From NCBI GenBank assembly GCA_964548165.1, contig CAZJQD010000009.1:21598-85597 (forward strand): a stretch of 64,000 bases of DNA, given 5' to 3'. Under the pieces are notes generated by a model. The model was not told the DNA's origin, did not search any database, and was given only the letters and a program-made list of their open reading frames with translations. The position numbers and the translations under genes are program-made. Origin of the DNA: CAZJQD01 sp964548165 [NCBI: uncultured bacterium]. GTDB taxonomy: Bacteria; UBA8481. This document shows positions 9,002 to 17,813 of this stretch, piece by piece. Position 1 is the first letter of the stretch. Each line of letters opens with the position of its first letter.

Positions 9002-9763
9002 ATGTCCTCTCCCGATTCCAGCGCGAGTAATCATACACCTCAGGATCCGGTCTCCTTCGAGCGCGTGCATGTTCCGGCGCCGCTGGTGGCCACGTTCCTG
9101 AAGTTCCGCGACGAGGCGGAGCGGGGGCGGGATGCCCTGGCGCGACTGGAGGCGTCGGAAGCGGCGCGGCGCGACGCCGAGAAGAGGTTGGCCGAGCTGG
9201 AGACGGCGCGCCAGCGCTCGCTCCATTGGCTGGCCGCGCTCGACAAGGAGCGTCGCGAAGCCACGCATCGGCTGGTCGCCCTGAAGGAGACGGCTGTCTC
9301 CGCGGCGACGGCGAAGAGCGAGCTGGAGGCCGTGGTTGTCGGCGCCCGGTCCGAGGCTGCGATCGCTCGGCAGAGAGCCGAGGCCGCGCGGGAGGCCGCA
9401 GAAGCGGCTCGCCGCGAATCCGAGGCCTCGCGGGCCGCCGCCGAGGCCGCGCGCTCCGCCGAGGCCGCGGCGCGCGTCGAGGCCGAGGCGTCCAGGCTCC
9501 AGATCGAGACGGCGCGCAAGGAAGCGCTCGCCGCCCGCCTGGTTGCCCGGGAGGCGACCGAGGTGGCCCAGGCCTCGCATCGGGCCGCGCAGGCCGCCGT
9601 GACGCGCCTCGCGTCCGCCCGCAAGCAGGCGACCGAGCTCGGCTTCTGGGGCCGCCTGGGTGCCGCGTGGAAATTCCTCGTGCGCCGCCCGACCGGTGGC
9701 GCCGCCGTTCTCCTTCTTCCAGAACATTCGTCCGCGCCCAGGGAGCGACGCAAAGCCGCCTAG
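9002..9763 (+). CDS. Alanine-rich coiled-coil protein
   Basis: 253 residues, unrecognised. ATG at 9002 follows AGGGGAGG, which favours it over longer in-frame extensions. Residues 1-35 are polar; about 35-230 form a nearly continuous coiled coil rich in Ala, Glu and Arg, with stretches such as RQRAEAAREAAEAARRESEASR. The C-terminus (GFWGRLGAAWKFLVRRPTGGAAVLLL) is amphipathic or hydrophobic and could contact a membrane. No signal peptide. It could be a structural or scaffold protein. The composition is low-complexity, so distant database matches would mean little. Confidence 0.65.
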   Translation: MSSPDSSASNHTPQDPVSFERVHVPAPLVATFLKFRDEAERGRDALARLEASEAARRDAEKRLAELETARQRSLHWLAALDKERREATHRLVALKETAVSAATAKSELEAVVVGARSEAAIARQRAEAAREAAEAARRESEASRAAAEAARSAEAAARVEAEASRLQIETARKEALAARLVAREATEVAQASHRAAQAAVTRLASARKQATELGFWGRLGAAWKFLVRRPTGGAAVLLLPEHSSAPRERRKAA

Positions 9764-9782
9764 CCCCAGTCCTTCGCCCATG

Positions 9783-9953
9783 ACCATCGCAGAGACCACA
9801 GAGCACACGGAGAAAACCCATACGAGGCCATGATTCACGATGGGGCCCGATCCCCTACGTTGCCGTATCAGCAAGACCCTGTGGCAGAAGGAGGGGTGCT
9901 GATGGTGGGTCGGGATGCTTACCTTCTGCGTTCCTCTGCGATCTCCGTGGTGC
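9783..9953. repeat. Inverted-repeat element, family 2 (copy a)
   Basis: This fills most of the 327-bp gap between 9764 and 10090. The left arm (9783-9812) is built from 9-bp units ATCGCAGAG, ACCACAGAG and CACACGGAG. The right arm (9922-9953), read on the minus strand, contains CACCACGGAG, ATCGCAGAG and GAACGCAGAAGG. The arms are therefore an imperfect inverted repeat around a centre of about 110 bp that has no convincing gene. Related copies lie at 16764, 55061 and 58563. Confidence 0.6.
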
Positions 9954-9997
9954 GAATTCGGAACACTAGGGAGCTATCCGTCCACCACTCGTCAGCC

Positions 9998-10003
9998 TAT
10001 AAT
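9998..10003 (+). promoter_or_regulatory. Candidate -10 box for the sugar-binding protein gene
   Basis: A perfect TATAAT lies 87 bp upstream of the ATG at 10091. The -35 region is not recognisable. A start near 10010 would give an 80-nt leader. Confidence 0.4.
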
Positions 10004-10090
10004 CTCCCTCGGTCGTCACGGTCCCCAGGCCGAGGACGGTCAGCGAGATTTCCGTGCAGCTAACGCCAGTTCTATCGAGGGAATGAGCGC

Positions 10091-11509
10091 ATGACGCGAA
10101 GCGGTGGACGACTCGGGATTCTTGCCGGAATACCGGCTCTTCTGTTCCTGGTTGCCCTGGGGGTCCTTTCTCCCTGGGCGTCCTCGGCCGAGACCGCCGC
10201 GCGGGTATCGCCGCGCTCCACGTCCCCCACCACGCCTACCCGCGCCGCGTCACCGGCCGCATCACCGGCCGCTACGCCGTCGGCGTCGCCCACCGCCGCG
10301 CTGGCCACCGCTCCCGCGTCCTCCGTGGCCCCGGCGCCTGCCGGCGACGTCCGTCCGCTCATCTTCTGGCACTCGTTCCGGGGGCAGGAGGAGACGGCCC
10401 TGCAGACGGTCGTCAGCGCCTGGAACCTCGAGCACGAGACCACGCCCATCGTGCTGGTGGCGCGCGACGGTTCCGTCTTCACCGACGACGTCGAGGCCGA
10501 GATCGCGGCGGGTCGCGGGCCCGACATCTTCGTCTGGGCGCACGACAAGATCGGGGCCTGGGTCGAGAAGGGGCTCCTCCTCCCGCTCGATCGCCATGTC
10601 GACTCCTCGTTGCGCGACGTCTACATGCCGAATTGCCTCGACGCCATGTTCTACCAGAAGAAGCTCTACGGGCTCCCGCTCTCGTTCGAGACCCTCATCC
10701 TCTACTACAACAAGACGCTGGTGCCCCAGCCGCCCACCACGACGGATGAGCTGATCCGGATCGGAAAGACGCTCTCCGACCCCCGCGCCGACCGCTGGGG
10801 GCTCGTGTACGAGCGCGGCAATTTCTATCACCACGCGATGTGGTTTCACGGTTTCGGAGCGCGCGTCTTCGACGGCGACGGCGACCTCGACGTCATGACG
10901 CTGGCCTCGATCCGATCGCTGGAGTTCGCGCGCGACCTGGCGAGCGTGCAGCGGATCATCCCGGACACCGTCGACTGGCAGAGGCAGATGACGCTCTTCA
11001 ACTCGGGCCGGGCCGGGATGTTGATCTCCGGCCCCTGGGCCTTCGGCTCGATCGATCGCGACACGATCGATCTCGGGCTCGCCGTGCTGCCCTACATCAC
11101 GCCCGCCCGTTCTCCCGCCGCGCCCTTTCTCGGGGTGAAGGGCTTCTACGTCTCCGCGCGGACCCGCCGGCCCGCCGAGGCCGCCGCCGCCCTCGCCTAC
11201 CTCAGCTCGGCCTACGCCGGCTACGTGATGAACGTCCTGGGCGGCTACATGCCCGCCAACCAGCTCGCCTACGAGTACAGCATGGTGGCCGCCGATCCGG
11301 TGACGGCGAAGTTCAAGGAGCAGGTGCTGACCTCGGTGCCGATGCCCTCGGACCCCCGGATGGGTCACGTCTGGAAGGTGATGATGATGGACAACGAGGC
11401 GAAGAAGCCGGGGTGCCTGGACCGGGTCTTCGACCGCGTGCCTCCGATGGAGGCGGCCCGCGCCGCCTACAGCGACTACCACAGGCTGCTGCGCGGCCAG
11501 GGACGGTAA
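10091..11509 (+). CDS. MalE-like extracellular sugar-binding protein
   Basis: 472 residues. A hydrophobic signal segment, ILAGIPALLFLVALGVL, leads into a long Ala/Pro/Ser/Thr linker (about 35-85). The family 1 extracellular solute-binding fold follows, with IFWHSFRGQEE, AAGRGPDIFVWAHDKIGAWVE, LYGLPLSFETLILYYNK, GRAGMLISGPWAF and FLGVKGFYVSARTRRP, closely following the maltose/maltodextrin-binding layout. No lipobox is obvious, so it may be free in the periplasm or held by an uncleaved signal. No MalF or MalG permeases are adjacent. Instead the stop is 3 nt before a membrane sensor gene, so a role as ligand-binding partner for that sensor is plausible (inference). Confidence 0.85.
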   Translation: MTRSGGRLGILAGIPALLFLVALGVLSPWASSAETAARVSPRSTSPTTPTRAASPAASPAATPSASPTAALATAPASSVAPAPAGDVRPLIFWHSFRGQEETALQTVVSAWNLEHETTPIVLVARDGSVFTDDVEAEIAAGRGPDIFVWAHDKIGAWVEKGLLLPLDRHVDSSLRDVYMPNCLDAMFYQKKLYGLPLSFETLILYYNKTLVPQPPTTTDELIRIGKTLSDPRADRWGLVYERGNFYHHAMWFHGFGARVFDGDGDLDVMTLASIRSLEFARDLASVQRIIPDTVDWQRQMTLFNSGRAGMLISGPWAFGSIDRDTIDLGLAVLPYITPARSPAAPFLGVKGFYVSARTRRPAEAAAALAYLSSAYAGYVMNVLGGYMPANQLAYEYSMVAADPVTAKFKEQVLTSVPMPSDPRMGHVWKVMMMDNEAKKPGCLDRVFDRVPPMEAARAAYSDYHRLLRGQGR

Positions 11510-11512
11510 CCG

Positions 11513-13387
11513 ATGAAGATCCGCTCCAAGCTCTTTCTCCTCCTGACCGCCCTCTCGCTCGTGCCGCTCGTGGTGCTGGGCGCCGTCTCGTACACGATCG
11601 CGCGCGGCGCGGTCCTCGATTCGGCGCAGGAGCAGTTGACGAAGGTGCGCGACGAGCTCGCTTTCGCGACGACGCGCAACGTCGAGCGCGCCGGGCGGAT
11701 CGGCGCCGACGTCGCGAAGGATCAGAACTTCGTCCTCTACCTCACCTACCTGGGGTCCAAGGACGTCCGCTTCCTCGAACCGATCATGAAGAAGGTGCTC
11801 GGCTATCACCTCGGCCGCGATCCCCGCATCCTCGCCATCACGGTGCGCTTCCCGGGAAGCCCGCCCATCGCGGCGATGCGTCGGCAGGTCGAGCTCCCCG
11901 GGGACCTGGCGGCATCCGGGGAGGCGACGCCCAGCGTCGTGCCGATCGGCGAGGACGCGTTCTGCATCACGGTTCCCGCGGAGGCGGGGCCGAACAAGGG
12001 GACCGTGCACGTCGTCGTGGCGCGGGAGTGGCTGACCGTCGAGATCGACGCGGCGGCCGTGGCCGCGGATCGCCCGGTCGCCGGCTTCCTGGTCTCGGGC
12101 GGACGCCTGCACGGGGCCTCCGCGGGGCTGAACGAGGCCATGCTCGCGGAGCCGTTCGCCGACCAGCCCTGGGTCACCTTCGACGATCGCGTCGCCGCGG
12201 TGGGCCCCGTCGCCGGGACCCCCTTCTACGTGGGCGCCTCGATGGCCGAGAGCGAATTCCTGGCGCCCGCGCGGTTTGTGCGCAACGCCTCGCTTGCCCT
12301 GATCCTCCTCGTGGCCGCGCTCGTCGTGGTCGCGTCCCTGGGATTCGCCACGACGATCGTGAAGCCCATCGCGGCGATGGTCGCCGTCGCGCGCAAGGTG
12401 GCCGGCGGGGACCTGGACGCGCGCGTCGCGAGCAGGCGCGCGGACGAGCTGGGAGACCTGGGGCGCGACTTCGACGCGATGACGATCCGGCTCAAGGCCA
12501 CCATCGGCGATCTCGATCGGAGAGTCCGCGAGCTCACCACGCTCTACGAGGCGTCCACCGTCATCAACCAGAGCGAGGACCTGAAGGAGGTTCTCGCGCT
12601 CTCCGGCGAGCTCCTGGCGAGCGGCTTCGGCGTGACGCGCTCGGTCTTTCTGAAGGCGGAGGAGTCGCCCGGGAATTCGGGAGCGGCGGCGGGCCGCTTC
12701 GTTCCCGTTCACTGGCAGGGGAAGGAGCCGGCGGGCCTCGCGATCGCCGCCGATCACGCGGCCGTCCGGCGCGCGTTCGCGTCGCGTTCCGCCGTCAGCG
12801 TCGCGGGCTTCCGGGAGGACGCCGGCCTCAAGGCCACGATCCCCTCGGCCATCCTCGACGAGCTCAAGCTCTTCGTCGTGGTCCCGATCCTGGCGTCGAA
12901 GCGCGAGGTCGGACTGATCCTGGTCCTGGACGCGGCGGAGGAGCCGGACGAGGAGGACCGCCGTCTCTTCGCCGTGCTCTCGTCGCTCATCGCGCCGCTC
13001 TTCGTGACGGCGGGTCCGGCGCGCAGCAAGGTGCTCTACGAGGGTCTCCGCGAGGATCTCGGCAAGCTCCTGGAGCGCGTCGACCGGATGGATTCGCGGT
13101 GCACGGGCGCGACGGTCACGGTGTCCGGAGACCCCGTCGAGGCGTCGCGGGTGACGGAGCGCCTGCACCCCCTGATGAGCACGGAGAGCGCGCACGTCTA
13201 CCGGACGGCCCCGGCGACGCTCCTGGCCTTCTTCCCGGGGCTGTCGCCGCTGGAGGTCGAGGCCTCGCTGACGCGGCTCATCGCGGAGAAAGAACCGGCG
13301 GCCGGATTCACGGTTCGCGCCGCCAGCTACCCCGACGACGCCGAGTCGGCCACGGAGCTGATCGCGCGCTGCCTGGCGGCGAAGTGA
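11513..13387 (+). CDS. Membrane sensor: HAMP, GAF and degenerate GGDEF-like domain
   Basis: 624 residues. Transmembrane helix at about 8-30, an extracytoplasmic sensor region of about 225 residues, a second transmembrane helix near 257-280, HAMP about 277-330 (GGDLDARVASRRADELGDLGRDFDAM), a GAF-type domain about 345-490, then a C-terminal domain from about 506. The last 60 residues, ending AGFTVRAASYPDDAESATELIARCL, match the end of a GGDEF cyclase fold (compare GVTVSIGVASYPEDG). However, the place of the GG[DE]EF loop reads YRTAPATLLAFFPG, so cyclase activity is not expected. It lies 3 nt after the sugar-binding protein gene and 16 nt before the FapA-like gene. It probably transmits a ligand signal to the cytoplasm. 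Confidence 0.8.
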   Translation: MKIRSKLFLLLTALSLVPLVVLGAVSYTIARGAVLDSAQEQLTKVRDELAFATTRNVERAGRIGADVAKDQNFVLYLTYLGSKDVRFLEPIMKKVLGYHLGRDPRILAITVRFPGSPPIAAMRRQVELPGDLAASGEATPSVVPIGEDAFCITVPAEAGPNKGTVHVVVAREWLTVEIDAAAVAADRPVAGFLVSGGRLHGASAGLNEAMLAEPFADQPWVTFDDRVAAVGPVAGTPFYVGASMAESEFLAPARFVRNASLALILLVAALVVVASLGFATTIVKPIAAMVAVARKVAGGDLDARVASRRADELGDLGRDFDAMTIRLKATIGDLDRRVRELTTLYEASTVINQSEDLKEVLALSGELLASGFGVTRSVFLKAEESPGNSGAAAGRFVPVHWQGKEPAGLAIAADHAAVRRAFASRSAVSVAGFREDAGLKATIPSAILDELKLFVVVPILASKREVGLILVLDAAEEPDEEDRRLFAVLSSLIAPLFVTAGPARSKVLYEGLREDLGKLLERVDRMDSRCTGATVTVSGDPVEASRVTERLHPLMSTESAHVYRTAPATLLAFFPGLSPLEVEASLTRLIAEKEPAAGFTVRAASYPDDAESATELIARCLAAK

Positions 13388-13403
13388 CGGGAGCTTAGGG
13401 GCC

Positions 13404-14321
13404 TTGTCCGGGGACGAGCGCGTGGAGAGCGCCGCGAGGGCGGAAGGCGCGGCCTCCGCGCCGGCCGCGCCCGACCACGTCATCGCCGGCGACGCCGACG
13501 CCTCGACGGGAAACGTCGTGCACGAGGGGGTGATCCGGGTCTCGGGCGACGTGCTCAACAACGTCCTGATCTCGGGACGCGCGGGCGTCCAGATCATGGG
13601 ATCGGTCTACGCCGGCAAGATCTTCTCGGACGGGGACATCACGATCTTCGGCGACATCACCGGGCGGGGCGAGGGCACGCTCATTCGCGCCGGCCGCCGC
13701 CTGATCGTGCGCTCGATCGTGAACGCGGCCGTCGTCGCCGACACCATCATCTGCCAGGGATCGATCAAGCACAGCCGCGTCCACGCCTACAACATCATCG
13801 AGGCGGTGGCGGGGGAGGGCGAGGTCGCGGCCGCGCAGGTGCGCGCGGGCAACCGCTTCGTCTCCAATGCGCTCGGGGCGCCCGGCGAGAAGGAGGCCCA
13901 CATCGATGTCGAGCTCGCCGACAAGAACGTGGTGCTCCGGAACATCTTCGCCTGCGAGGAGGAAATGCGGGGCGTGCACGCGGAGCTGGAACGCCTGCAG
14001 AGGGTCGTCCAGGTCGTGAAGCTGATGGGGGAACGCGTCCGCGAGCTCGACGGCGCGAAGCAGGCGGAACTGAAGGAGAAGCTCCAGCGCGTCGTCGAGC
14101 TCCAGGGGCGGGTCAAGGAGCTGGAGGCGCAGCATGCCTCGTACACGGCGCGCCTCGAGGGCATGGCCGAGAAGCTGGAGTATTTTCCCGTGGAGATTCG
14201 CCAGCGCGTTCAGCGCGGCTCCGTGATCCGGATCGACGGCTCCGAGCTCGAACTGCCCGAGAGCCTCTTGAGCGGGGCCGGCTTCTTCAAGAAGAAGCGG
14301 GTCCAGTTCAAGTCGTTCTGA
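13404..14321 (+). CDS. FapA/DUF342 family protein
   Basis: 305 residues from a TTG start at 13404, with TTAGGGG just upstream. Residues about 35-165 form the repetitive beta-helix typical of DUF342 (FapA) and similar to bactofilins: VSGDVLNNVLISGRAGVQIMGSVYAGKIFSDGDITIFGDI, then RSIVNAAVVADTIICQGSIKHSRVHAY. A coiled coil covers about 190-260. The C-terminus is short and basic. In known systems FapA-type proteins bind membranes or partner with flagellar or polar machinery, but no flagellar genes are nearby. Its place after the sensor gene suggests an output or localisation role (inference). Confidence 0.8.
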   Translation: MSGDERVESAARAEGAASAPAAPDHVIAGDADASTGNVVHEGVIRVSGDVLNNVLISGRAGVQIMGSVYAGKIFSDGDITIFGDITGRGEGTLIRAGRRLIVRSIVNAAVVADTIICQGSIKHSRVHAYNIIEAVAGEGEVAAAQVRAGNRFVSNALGAPGEKEAHIDVELADKNVVLRNIFACEEEMRGVHAELERLQRVVQVVKLMGERVRELDGAKQAELKEKLQRVVELQGRVKELEAQHASYTARLEGMAEKLEYFPVEIRQRVQRGSVIRIDGSELELPESLLSGAGFFKKKRVQFKSF

Positions 14322-14328
14322 GTTCCGG

Positions 14329-14685
14329 GTGGAGATCCCGCGGCGGCTGAGGCGGGTTCGCAAGGTCATCGAGGAGACGCTCGAGGCCCTGCCGGCGCCC
14401 TTAAAGGAGGCGCTGGATCGGAGCGGCGCCGTCGTCGTCCTGATGGATGAGCCGCCGGAGGATGTGGAGCCGGACACGTTCGGCACCTTCTCGGGCGCGA
14501 CTTTCTACGAGAGCGAGTCGCCCTTTGCGATGCCGACGGATCCGCCTGTCATCGAGCTCTATCTCTCCTCGTTCGCCGATCTTGCCGGCGAGCCCGCTCT
14601 CCTCGACGAGGAGGTGCGCCTGACCGTTCTCCACGAGATCGGTCACTTCTTGGGGTTCTCGGAGGAACAGCTCGAAGACGTCTGA
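14329..14685 (+). CDS. Small zincin metallopeptidase-like protein
   Basis: 118 residues from GTG at 14329, 7 nt after the preceding stop. The C-terminal motif HEIGHFLGFSEEQL (HExxH at residues 102-106 and a downstream Glu pair) is the signature of the small zincin-like metallopeptidase family often annotated as metallopeptidase family protein (PF06262). Length and the single domain fit. The substrate is unknown for the family. Confidence 0.85.
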   Translation: MEIPRRLRRVRKVIEETLEALPAPLKEALDRSGAVVVLMDEPPEDVEPDTFGTFSGATFYESESPFAMPTDPPVIELYLSSFADLAGEPALLDEEVRLTVLHEIGHFLGFSEEQLEDV

Positions 14686-14714
14686 AGGTGCCCGTGTGCG
14701 GCCCTTCGTCCCGC

Positions 14715-16757
14715 TTAGGGATGGCGTCGAGCGAGGGATTCGAGGGCGAGGAGCGCCAGGGGATCGAGGTCGACGCCAGGGGGGAAGGCGAAGTCGTCCC
14801 GCAGTTTCTGCAAGGCCGCGATGGTGCCGGCGCCGTACCAGCCGTTGGGGGTCGCGGCGAGGTATCCGGCCTTGGCGAGGAGTTCCTGGAGAGCCTTCAC
14901 GTCGTCGCCCCTCTTGCGGGGACCCAGGGGGCGCGCCATCCAGGCGCGGACCGGCAGGAGGTAGGTGAGGGTCACGAAGGTGTCCCCCGATCGTGATGGG
15001 TTTCCCATCGCGGAGGAGTTCTCCACCGGGGATGGCGCGGGAAGGGCGAGCGGGACATCGTCCGACTCTCGCGTCGTGACCGTCCAGCCGCCGGGCTCCA
15101 TGGAGGTCACGACCGCCGGCGTCGCGTTCATGAGGAGCGGGTGCCCGGGCATCAGGAGCGCGGGCATGGCGAGGCGCGTGGCCGTGGACGGAGGAAGCTC
15201 CGCGTGGACGACCACGAGCTTGGCGGCACTGGCGGCCTCGGTCACCGTCATCGCCTCGAGGTTGTCCGGGACGGGATAGCCGAGCGCGGTCAAGAGGCGG
15301 GCCAGCGGCAGCGAACGGTCTCGGCGGGCGGCGCCGCTCTCGGCCACGGCCGCCACGTTCGGCGCGGGAACATCCGCGGAGGACGGGGGTTCAGGGAGCG
15401 TGGTCGAGGGAGAACCCGTGTCGCCCGCTCGTTGCCCTGATGCGCTTGGGACCGCGGCGCCGCGCTGGCGGACCCAGAGGAAGGAGCTGATCGTCACACC
15501 GGCGGCCACGAGAGCCACGATGCCCGTCAACGCCACCAGCCGGCGAGCCCGGCTCCTCGGCGTTCGCATAACGGCAGGGGCCGGCCGGGGCTCGTCGATC
15601 ACGACGGCGGATGGAAGAACTTCGCTGGCGGGAGAATCCGCTCGGGCAGGCGGCGCGGCGGAGGGGCTGGCGGGCGATTCTTCCCTCCAGGTTGGAGTTG
15701 CCGCGGCGGGCGCGGCCTGCGCCTCGGGGAGGGCATGCTCTCGCGTGGTCCCGGGTGGAGTCGTCGCGGGCGTTTCCGCGCCCGGGGTGCGGGCGTTGGC
15801 GATTTCCGCCGCCTGGGGCGAGGACGGGGATACCGCTCGACGCGGTCTCGCGCGAACGCGCTGCGCCGCGGCCACGCCGGGATGGTCCAGCGCGGAGAAC
15901 TGCGCGACGGCCTCCTCGACCAGCGCGGGCGCGACGACGAAGACGCCGTCGAGCGCGGCGAGACGGAGCGCCTCATCGGCGATCGCGTGGATGACGCGGG
16001 CGCGACCGCGGGCATAGGCGTGGATGGCGGTCACGGCCTCGTCGCTGAACCGGGGGAGGGTGTCGAGCAAGGCCCCGGGGCGGCGCGCCTCCCGGATACG
16101 AAACGCAACGTACGACCGCGATTCCTCCTCGGAGAGCGTCCCGAGGTGGGCGGCGCCGGCGACGCGACTGCGCAGGGCGCCCTGCTCGGGGGCCGCCAGG
16201 AGCCGAGCCAGCTCGGGCTGGCCGAAGAGCACGACGGTGACGAGCTTGCGTCCTTCGTCCTCGAGGTTCAAGAGGAGCCTGAGTTCCTCGAGCACGGCCG
16301 CGCCCAGGTGCTGGGCCTCGTCGATGAAGAGGGCGAGCGCGGGTTCGGCCTGGGAGGACCCCTTGCGCGCGTTTCTCGCGCGGAGCACGGCTTCGAGCTG
16401 TTGCGTCTCGGCGTCGGCGGCCAGGCCGACCTGGCGGCGGACGAGGCCGGGCAGTTCCTCGGCCTTCAGCCACCCGTGGCGGATGACGAGCGCCTTGGGG
16501 AACTCGCGGGCCACGGCGTTGAGGAGCGTGGTCTTACCCGTTCCGATCTCGCCGGTGATGACGATGAGCCCGCGGGCGTCGGCGAGGCCGCGCGCGACGA
16601 CGTCGAGGGCGTGATCAAACGCGGGGTGCGGCCAGATGCAGGAGGCGTCGGCGGTGACGGGGAAGGGAGAGGTTCGGAGTTCGAAGAAATCCGCGGGTGA
16701 ATCCGCGCTCAAGAGGGGACCCACGCGGTTTGCCGACCTGGGCCGGTGCGTTCCCAC
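14715..16757 (-). CDS. GspA/ExeA-like AAA ATPase with peptidoglycan-binding domain
   Basis: Up to 680 residues. An N-terminal AAA ATPase carries Walker A GEIGTGKT (69-76) and Walker B LALFIDEAQHL (about 141-151), then VLFGQPELARLL and an Arg-rich sensor region, as in ExeA/GspA and TniB-like ATPases. A Pro/Ala-rich linker (290-400), one transmembrane helix (about 402-424), a periplasmic region and a C-terminal peptidoglycan-binding type 1 domain (about 605-675) with VKALQELLAKAGYLAATPNGWYGAGT follow. In known systems such proteins remodel peptidoglycan to assemble secretion pores; no type II secretion genes are in the window. GTG at 16757 has no clear ribosome site and lies at the edge of a repeat; GTG at 16724 may be the true start. 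Confidence 0.85.
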   Translation of the reverse strand: MGTHRPRSANRVGPLLSADSPADFFELRTSPFPVTADASCIWPHPAFDHALDVVARGLADARGLIVITGEIGTGKTTLLNAVAREFPKALVIRHGWLKAEELPGLVRRQVGLAADAETQQLEAVLRARNARKGSSQAEPALALFIDEAQHLGAAVLEELRLLLNLEDEGRKLVTVVLFGQPELARLLAAPEQGALRSRVAGAAHLGTLSEEESRSYVAFRIREARRPGALLDTLPRFSDEAVTAIHAYARGRARVIHAIADEALRLAALDGVFVVAPALVEEAVAQFSALDHPGVAAAQRVRARPRRAVSPSSPQAAEIANARTPGAETPATTPPGTTREHALPEAQAAPAAATPTWREESPASPSAAPPARADSPASEVLPSAVVIDEPRPAPAVMRTPRSRARRLVALTGIVALVAAGVTISSFLWVRQRGAAVPSASGQRAGDTGSPSTTLPEPPSSADVPAPNVAAVAESGAARRDRSLPLARLLTALGYPVPDNLEAMTVTEAASAAKLVVVHAELPPSTATRLAMPALLMPGHPLLMNATPAVVTSMEPGGWTVTTRESDDVPLALPAPSPVENSSAMGNPSRSGDTFVTLTYLLPVRAWMARPLGPRKRGDDVKALQELLAKAGYLAATPNGWYGAGTIAALQKLRDDFAFPPGVDLDPLALLALESLARRHP

Positions 16758-16763
16758 GAGGAA

Positions 16764-16792
16764 ACCACGGAGACACGGAGACGCGGAGAAAG
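16764..16792. repeat. Family 2 repeat, single arm (copy b)
   Basis: Tandem units ACCACGGAG, ACACGGAG and ACGCGGAG, then AAAG, lie just upstream of the GspA-like gene. No matching right arm is evident before the next gene at 16875, so this looks like a half element. Confidence 0.5.
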
Positions 16793-16874
16793 AATCGGCT
16801 TGGAAGGAAGAACCCGGATTTCCGGGGTTGGAGATCCCGCTGAATCCGCGTTCAGATCAACCAAGACCGGGGTC

Positions 16875-17813
16875 TCACTCGTAGAGAGCGGTCTCGAGGT
16901 AGGACTCGCCGCGGCCATTGAGGACGCAGACGATGTCCTGGTCGGCGTCAAAGCGCGTGGCGATCCGGATCGTGGCGGCGACGACGGCGCCGGCCGCGGG
17001 GCCGACAAGGAGGCCCTCGGTGCGCGCCAGGTCGCGGGCGGCGGCGTAGGCGTCCGCGGTCGAGACCGCGATGATCTCGTCGTAGATGCCCTGGTTGAGG
17101 ACCTCGGGCACGAACCCGACGCCGATGCCGTGCAGGGGATGGCTCTTGGCCTTGGAGCCGGCGGAGAGCGCGTTGGCCTCCTCGGGCTGGACGGCGAAGA
17201 CCTTGATGCCGGGGTTGGCGGCCTTCAGGGTCTCGGCGACCCCGGAGAGCGTGGCGCCGGAGCCCACGCCGATGACGCAGGCGTCGATATCCTTGCCAAG
17301 CACCTTGATGATCTCGGCGCCGGTGCCGCGCTTGTGCGCGTCCGCGGGATTACCGGTCTTGCCATAGATGTTGATGGGAACGCGCGTCCCCGGCTTCTCG
17401 TTGACGAGCTCTTCCGCGCGGGCGATGGCCCCGCGCAACTGCTCGTTCTGCGCCGTCTGGACGATCTCCGCACCGAGCGCCTTGAGGTGCCTCAGGAAAC
17501 TCTGGGGTGTTCCTTCCGGAACGACCGCCGTGACGCGGTAGCCGCCGTGCGCGCCGGCGATGGCGGCGGCGACGCCGGCGACACCGTCGGTCGGAACGAC
17601 GAGCTCGGACTCACCCTTGCGGAGATAGCCCTGCTCCTCCGCGTGGCGGATCAGGTGCAGGACCGTGCGATCGCTGGAGGAACCGCCGGGAAGGGAGGTC
17701 TCGAGCTTGGCGAAGATGTTCGGGCCGGGGCTCGGGGCGAGGCGATTAAGGCGAAGCACCGGGGAGTGGTCGGCGAGGTCGAGGATCGAATCGATCAGGG
17801 CGGTTTGAATCAT
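16875..17813 (-). CDS. Cysteine synthase-like protein lacking the PLP lysine
   Basis: 312 residues, the length of CysK. The fold is clear: [13 protein letters not shown] at the start, [58 protein letters not shown], and [20 protein letters not shown]. The PLP-binding lysine of the family (NPGGSVKDR) is Ser47 here, encoded AGC. The asparagine loop TSGNTG reads TDGVAG (75-80), and the serine that contacts the pyridine nitrogen (GISSGA) reads VGPAAGA. It should therefore not bind PLP or make cysteine in the usual way. ATG at 17813 has AAGGAG ten bases upstream and matches the CysK N-terminus; an in-frame extension to 17876 is unlikely. It follows thiG by 114 nt on the same strand. Confidence 0.85.
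   Translation of the reverse strand: MIQTALIDSILDLADHSPVLRLNRLAPSPGPNIFAKLETSLPGGSSSDRTVLHLIRHAEEQGYLRKGESELVVPTDGVAGVAAAIAGAHGGYRVTAVVPEGTPQSFLRHLKALGAEIVQTAQNEQLRGAIARAEELVNEKPGTRVPINIYGKTGNPADAHKRGTGAEIIKVLGKDIDACVIGVGSGATLSGVAETLKAANPGIKVFAVQPEEANALSAGSKAKSHPLHGIGVGFVPEVLNQGIYDEIIAVSTADAYAAARDLARTEGLLVGPAAGAVVAATIRIATRFDADQDIVCVLNGRGESYLETALYE

Noticed and set aside
9783-9953. CRISPR array or tandem repeat array
   Set aside because: The units are 8-9 bp, degenerate, in inverted arms and without regular spacers; no cas genes are present.
10262-13597. A 1,111-codon open frame on the minus strand
   Set aside because: It is antisense to the binding-protein and sensor genes, has Arg/His/Asp-rich composition with no domains, and arises from high G+C third positions on the real strand.
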